A stretch of 64,000 nt of DNA, taken from contig CP136340.1 in the NCBI GenBank assembly GCA_032681305.1, positions 1,096,854-1,160,853 on the forward strand, written 5' to 3'. The DNA comes from HIMB114 sp008638005. Lineage in GTDB: Bacteria > Pseudomonadota > Alphaproteobacteria > Pelagibacterales > Pelagibacteraceae. The position numbers were made by a program, and so were the translations under genes. The notes beneath the pieces are model-generated. The model saw only the letters and a program-made list of their open reading frames with translations, did not search any database and was not told the DNA's origin. This document shows, one piece after another, positions 60,863 to 64,000 of the stretch (within the stretch, counting starts at the first letter, position 1; every line of letters starts with the position of its first letter).

Positions 60863-61516
60863 CTAATTACATACCGCAAAATTATAATTACTCATAGGAT
60901 CATAGCCTGTGTGAACTATTTCATCATTCATTGAAAACATATAAACAACATTAAAATGTTTTTTTAAAAGCTTTTTTAAATTTGCCTTTGATTTACAATT
61001 TACATGAGCCAGTTTACTTGTTTTGGAAGCATATCTTTGACTTTCAATAGATGGTGTTCCAATTATCAAAGTACCATTTTTAACTAACGAAAATTTTATA
61101 TTTTTTATAAACCTATTCTCTTTTTTTTTACTAATATGCTCCAACACATCAAGACAAAACATAGCATTAAATTTACCTTTAAATTTTTTTTCAGAAAAAT
61201 CATGAATCAAATATTTGCTATTTTTTAAAAATGTATTTTTTTTGAAATCTAATTTATTTCTAATATCTATATCACATAATGTAAGTTTTTTAACAGTTTG
61301 AGCTACGATGGACGATTGAAATCCATCACCAGCACCAATTTCCATTACATTATTAAATCCATCTAATATTTTTGAAACAAACTTGTATCGTGCTAAAGTA
61401 AATACTAATTGTTTTGGATTTTTTTGATACATGTAAGAAACATGTTTCCCCATTTCTGCATTCTTTGTTTTAGATAAAATATCAATTAATTCTTTATTAT
61501 TGATTTTTTTTTTCAT
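60863..61516 (-). CDS. class I SAM-dependent methyltransferase
   Basis: A 217-residue methyltransferase with VMEIGAGDGFQS (57-68), LCDIDIR, and MFCLDVLEHISKKKENRFIKNIKFSLVKNGTLIIGTPS, the UbiE-like fold. It starts the minus-strand trio methyltransferase - B12 radical SAM - GT2. The target may be a sugar or a glycan end. A divergent promoter region of about 90 bases separates it from the large membrane protein gene. Confidence 0.78.
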   Translation of the reverse strand: MKKKINNKELIDILSKTKNAEMGKHVSYMYQKNPKQLVFTLARYKFVSKILDGFNNVMEIGAGDGFQSSIVAQTVKKLTLCDIDIRNKLDFKKNTFLKNSKYLIHDFSEKKFKGKFNAMFCLDVLEHISKKKENRFIKNIKFSLVKNGTLIIGTPSIESQRYASKTSKLAHVNCKSKANLKKLLKKHFNVVYMFSMNDEIVHTGYDPMSNYNFAVCN

Positions 61517-61606
61517 TATAATTACGTCAATTTTTATTATTAATAATTTAATATTTTTTACATCAAATGTTTATAAAAATTAAGAATAATTTATTATGAA
61601 TTTTAT

Positions 61607-63460
61607 ATGACTGTACTTTTTATTAATTATGCTCTTGTAATTTCAATATTTATATCATTTATTGGTTTAGGAAAATTTTTGATGAGAATTGTAAATTTTC
61701 CATTTAATCACTTTATATCTTTAAATGTAATAGCAGGATTATCTTTTTTTACATTAATATTTGGAGTTTTAGACTTATTTCATGCTTCTCATAAATTTTT
61801 ATTTTATTTCATATTTTTATTTGGATTTTTTTTTTTAATTGTAAGAAAAAATTATTTTTTTTTAAAAAAGTATTTCACGATTACTAATTCATTTTTATAT
61901 ATAATTATTTTTTTATTATTTATAATATTTTCTAAAATTTCGATAAATTTTTCTGATGATGTTCAGAGTTATCTTTTACCTGTAAAAAGTATTATTGATA
62001 ATAATTTTAAAGGTGACCATCTTTTTAATTATAGACTTAATATTTCACCATTTTATACTTATAGTTATTTTTATTCTTTATTTTTTCATCTAGGTCTTGA
62101 TTTTATATCATTTAAAATTATTGATTTAGGTTTTGGTTTTCTGTTATTTTCATTCTTATTAATAGATTTTTTTCTTAAAGAAAAAAATAAAAATATATTT
62201 TTATTACTAATCGCATTTTTAGTTTTAATATTAATTATTATTGTTTCCCCAATTTATGCAAACACAACTCCTTTAATACTTGGTGCGAGTGTTTTTTTAG
62301 GAATATTTTTTTTGATAGATTTACTTCGAAATAATAATGATATTAATTTTAACAGTATTTTTTGTATATCTCTTTTTTTTATTTTTCTTATTTCTTTAAA
62401 AAATACTTATTTAATTCCTGGTTTGTTGATATTTTTTTTAACTATATTTTTATTTTTTCAAAACAAGAAAAATTATTTAAATTTTTTTAGTAATATAATT
62501 TATTTTTTAATCTTTTCTGGAATAATATTATTACCCCATTTAATAAGCAGTTATTTACTAACGGGAAATGTATTTTATCCATTATTAGGAAAACAAAACA
62601 TATCTTATCATTTATCAAATTTGAATGATGAAATATCTTTTAATCATTGGATAAGGCATTTTTTACCTTATATTTTACTTACCTTAATTTTGTATATTTT
62701 AAAATGTTTTAATAAAAAAATAAATTTGATGAGTAATTTATTTTTTCTACTAATCGCAATGATACAAATATTTTTAATATATTTTTGCACAAAGCTATTA
62801 ATTGTAAATTTTAGACATATGCACTCTATTGTATTAATTCCAACTTTTTTTTTGTTTATTACTTTTTTGACTAGCCAATATAAGCTAAAAATATTTAGCA
62901 AAATTCATAATATTATTTTAGTTATTATAGTTTTATTTTTTGGTATATTTTTTTCATCTAAATTTTTAGCAATTAAAAATTACTTCAAAAATGAATTAAT
63001 AATAAATTCAAAGATCTTTTTTGATCAGAAAAATAAAGATTTAGGCAATTTTGTAAAAGGCTCTAAACAGGAATATTATAAAATTCAAAATTCTCTCAAA
63101 AATAATTTAATAGCTTTAGTAATTGTGGATTACCCTATACTTTTTAATTTTGAAAAAAATTTAATCTATGGTGCAGATATTTTTGGAACAGCAGGATTCA
63201 AAAATATTGATAAAATAAATAGTGCTGATGAATTAAGAAAATATTTATTAAAAATGAATATAAGTTATATTGTTTATTCATATAATACTAGAGCTGGTTT
63301 TTCAAAATCAATTGAAAAATCAAAAATAAATTCATATAGACCCGAAATAAAAATACCATCAATAATACAATCTAAATTTTTAATATTGCTGGAAGAGATT
63401 ATTTTTAATAGCAAAGAAATTTATAAAACTGATAATAATGTGGTAATTCAAATAAAATAA
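61607..63460 (+). CDS. large polytopic membrane protein, possible GT-C glycosyltransferase
   Basis: A 617-residue protein with about twelve transmembrane segments, a short loop with SDDVQSYLLPVKSII near residues 119-133 (an acidic motif at the place where GT-C enzymes have DxD or ExD), and a C-terminal non-membrane domain from about residue 455. GT-C glycosyltransferases use polyprenyl-linked sugars on the outer face of the inner membrane. I cannot name the family; a flippase or polymerase-like role is possible. The region is extremely A+T-rich and stands alone on this strand. Confidence 0.65.
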   Translation: MTVLFINYALVISIFISFIGLGKFLMRIVNFPFNHFISLNVIAGLSFFTLIFGVLDLFHASHKFLFYFIFLFGFFFLIVRKNYFFLKKYFTITNSFLYIIIFLLFIIFSKISINFSDDVQSYLLPVKSIIDNNFKGDHLFNYRLNISPFYTYSYFYSLFFHLGLDFISFKIIDLGFGFLLFSFLLIDFFLKEKNKNIFLLLIAFLVLILIIIVSPIYANTTPLILGASVFLGIFFLIDLLRNNNDINFNSIFCISLFFIFLISLKNTYLIPGLLIFFLTIFLFFQNKKNYLNFFSNIIYFLIFSGIILLPHLISSYLLTGNVFYPLLGKQNISYHLSNLNDEISFNHWIRHFLPYILLTLILYILKCFNKKINLMSNLFFLLIAMIQIFLIYFCTKLLIVNFRHMHSIVLIPTFFLFITFLTSQYKLKIFSKIHNIILVIIVLFFGIFFSSKFLAIKNYFKNELIINSKIFFDQKNKDLGNFVKGSKQEYYKIQNSLKNNLIALVIVDYPILFNFEKNLIYGADIFGTAGFKNIDKINSADELRKYLLKMNISYIVYSYNTRAGFSKSIEKSKINSYRPEIKIPSIIQSKFLILLEEIIFNSKEIYKTDNNVVIQIK

Positions 63461-63911
63461 AATATTAATTATAAAAAAATTAATCCAATTTTATTAATAG
63501 TAATTATTTTTAATCGTTGGGTTTCTTGTATTCAAAATACTGACTTTTCTAAGTTGTTATCTTAGTACTGAAGATGTTGAAAAGTGTTGGAGACTAACAG
63601 CCTGGCAACCTCATTGAAGAGTATGTTACCCCTTACGGATTCGAACCGCGGACCTATTGATTGCAAATCAATTGCTCTACCATCTGAGCTACAAGAGTGC
63701 CTAATTGTTAAGGCGGTTTTTAGTTTAAAAGCTCAATATGAAAACTATTTTATCAGAAGAGTTAATGAAGATTATGAGAAATCAAAGAAAGGAGTTAGAG
63801 GATTTTGGATATGCCCTCTAAATTCAGGATAATTATCATAGGGGAAAAAATGAATGAATTATTACCGTCACATTCAAAAATATTAATTAAATTCAAAAAA
63901 AACACTTTCAT
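63461..63911. other. gene-poor right edge of the island
   Basis: About 450 bases without a convincing protein gene. It holds a decayed tRNA-Ala-like sequence (63626-63698), a short ORF of 27 codons at 63738-63821, and a 23-codon ORF at 63850 with a good Shine-Dalgarno (GGGG) that runs into the start of the tRNA-Leu. The short ORFs may be truncated ends of former genes. No integrase fragment was recognised. Confidence 0.6.
63626..63698 (-). pseudogene. degenerate tRNA-Ala(TGC)-like sequence
   Basis: On the minus strand the D-arm (GCTC...GAGC), a perfect 5-bp anticodon stem with loop TTTGCAA (anticodon TGC, alanine) and T-loop TTCGAAT are intact. The T-stem has a mismatch and a wobble, and the 5' acceptor ACTCTTG does not pair with the 3' bases AGGGGTA. 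No CCA is encoded. The 3' end can be aligned to a pairing CAAGAGT-ACCA sequence with a few changes and one extra base, so it looks like a decayed tRNA gene. Confidence 0.6.
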
Positions 63912-63997
63912 GCCCTTGTAGTGGAATTGGTAGACACAAAGGACTTAAAATCCTTGCCGCTTGCGGAGTGCCGGTTCGAGTCCGGCCGAGGGCACCA
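63912..63997 (+). tRNA. tRNA-Leu(TAA), right copy
   Basis: A complete 86-base tRNA-Leu with the same TAA anticodon and encoded CCA. It differs from the left copy only at tRNA positions 6 (T for C) and 9 (A for G). The position-6 change makes one G-T wobble in the acceptor stem; the tRNA should still fold. From position 10 through the three bases after CCA, at the window end, the two copies are identical (80 bases). Confidence 0.93.
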
Positions 63998-64000
63998 CTA

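Noticed and set aside
63640..63690. tRNA-Cys on the plus strand (the anticodon arm is nearly palindromic and would give GCA)
   Set aside because: The D- and T-arms are only in the right order on the minus strand, where the anticodon is TGC.
63584..63832. 82-codon open frame on the plus strand at the island edge
   Set aside because: It runs through the tRNA-Ala-like sequence and its antisense arms, so the reading frame is probably fortuitous; the codons do not resemble a conserved protein.
1..64000. CRISPR array, insertion sequence, integrase or prophage genes
   Set aside because: No regularly spaced repeats of CRISPR type, no terminal inverted repeats around a transposase, and no recombinase motifs were seen on either strand.

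Overview
The window is gene-dense, A+T-rich bacterial DNA with very short intergenic gaps and many start/stop overlaps. The gene content points to a marine alphaproteobacterium of the SAR11 (Pelagibacterales) type, or a look-alike low-GC lineage such as AEGEAN-169/HIMB59. The signs are two TRAP transporters, methylcitrate-cycle genes, the purB-purC-purS-purQ-purL-bolA-grx order typical of alphaproteobacteria, an omega subunit with a long acidic tail, and compact operons. This placement is an inference from gene content; there is no rRNA in the window.

Layout. 1-5.3 kb: housekeeping and redox genes (glycosyltransferase, redoxin, gamma carbonic anhydrase, PNPOx-like protein, beta-hydroxyacid dehydrogenase, MFS carrier). 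5.3-13.9 kb: rpoZ, then a probable malonate-type locus (family III CoA-transferase divergent from dctPQM and malonyl-CoA decarboxylase), dusA and two membrane proteins. 13.9-24.2 kb: a second catabolic region with CMD and GYD proteins, a 967-aa FAD/Fe-S D-2-hydroxyacid dehydrogenase, a serine-glyoxylate-type aminotransferase, a second TRAP transporter, an enoyl-CoA hydratase, a CoA-transferase and a HIT protein. 24.2-50 kb: core metabolism (phosphohexomutase, nrdAB, prpBC, gph, glmU, glmS, class II DAHP synthase, nadE, cysS, cimA, rpsD, purine operon, map, sfsA, cinA-type gene).

50.9-64 kb is the accessory part. Two tRNA-Leu(TAA) genes in the same orientation, identical over their last 80 bp as far as the window shows, bracket about 12.8 kb of still more A+T-rich DNA. 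The left half is one tightly packed operon: two SDR epimerase/dehydratases, a nucleotidyltransferase-kinase fusion with its domains in the reverse order to HldE, an orphan PDH-type E1 alpha/beta pair, two unrecognised small proteins and a SPASM/twitch radical SAM enzyme. The right half holds a GT2 glycosyltransferase, a B12-type radical SAM enzyme, a methyltransferase and a large polytopic membrane protein. The region ends in a decayed tRNA-Ala-like sequence before the second tRNA-Leu. It looks like a cell-surface glycan island making an unusual, possibly branched, sugar, and it is the best candidate here for an undescribed system.

Regulatory structure: both TRAP operons carry a terminator-like hairpin between dctP and dctQ, and the only visible Shine-Dalgarno-like bases for dctQ lie inside the 3' arm of that hairpin. 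No CRISPR array, transposase, integrase or riboswitch was recognised.
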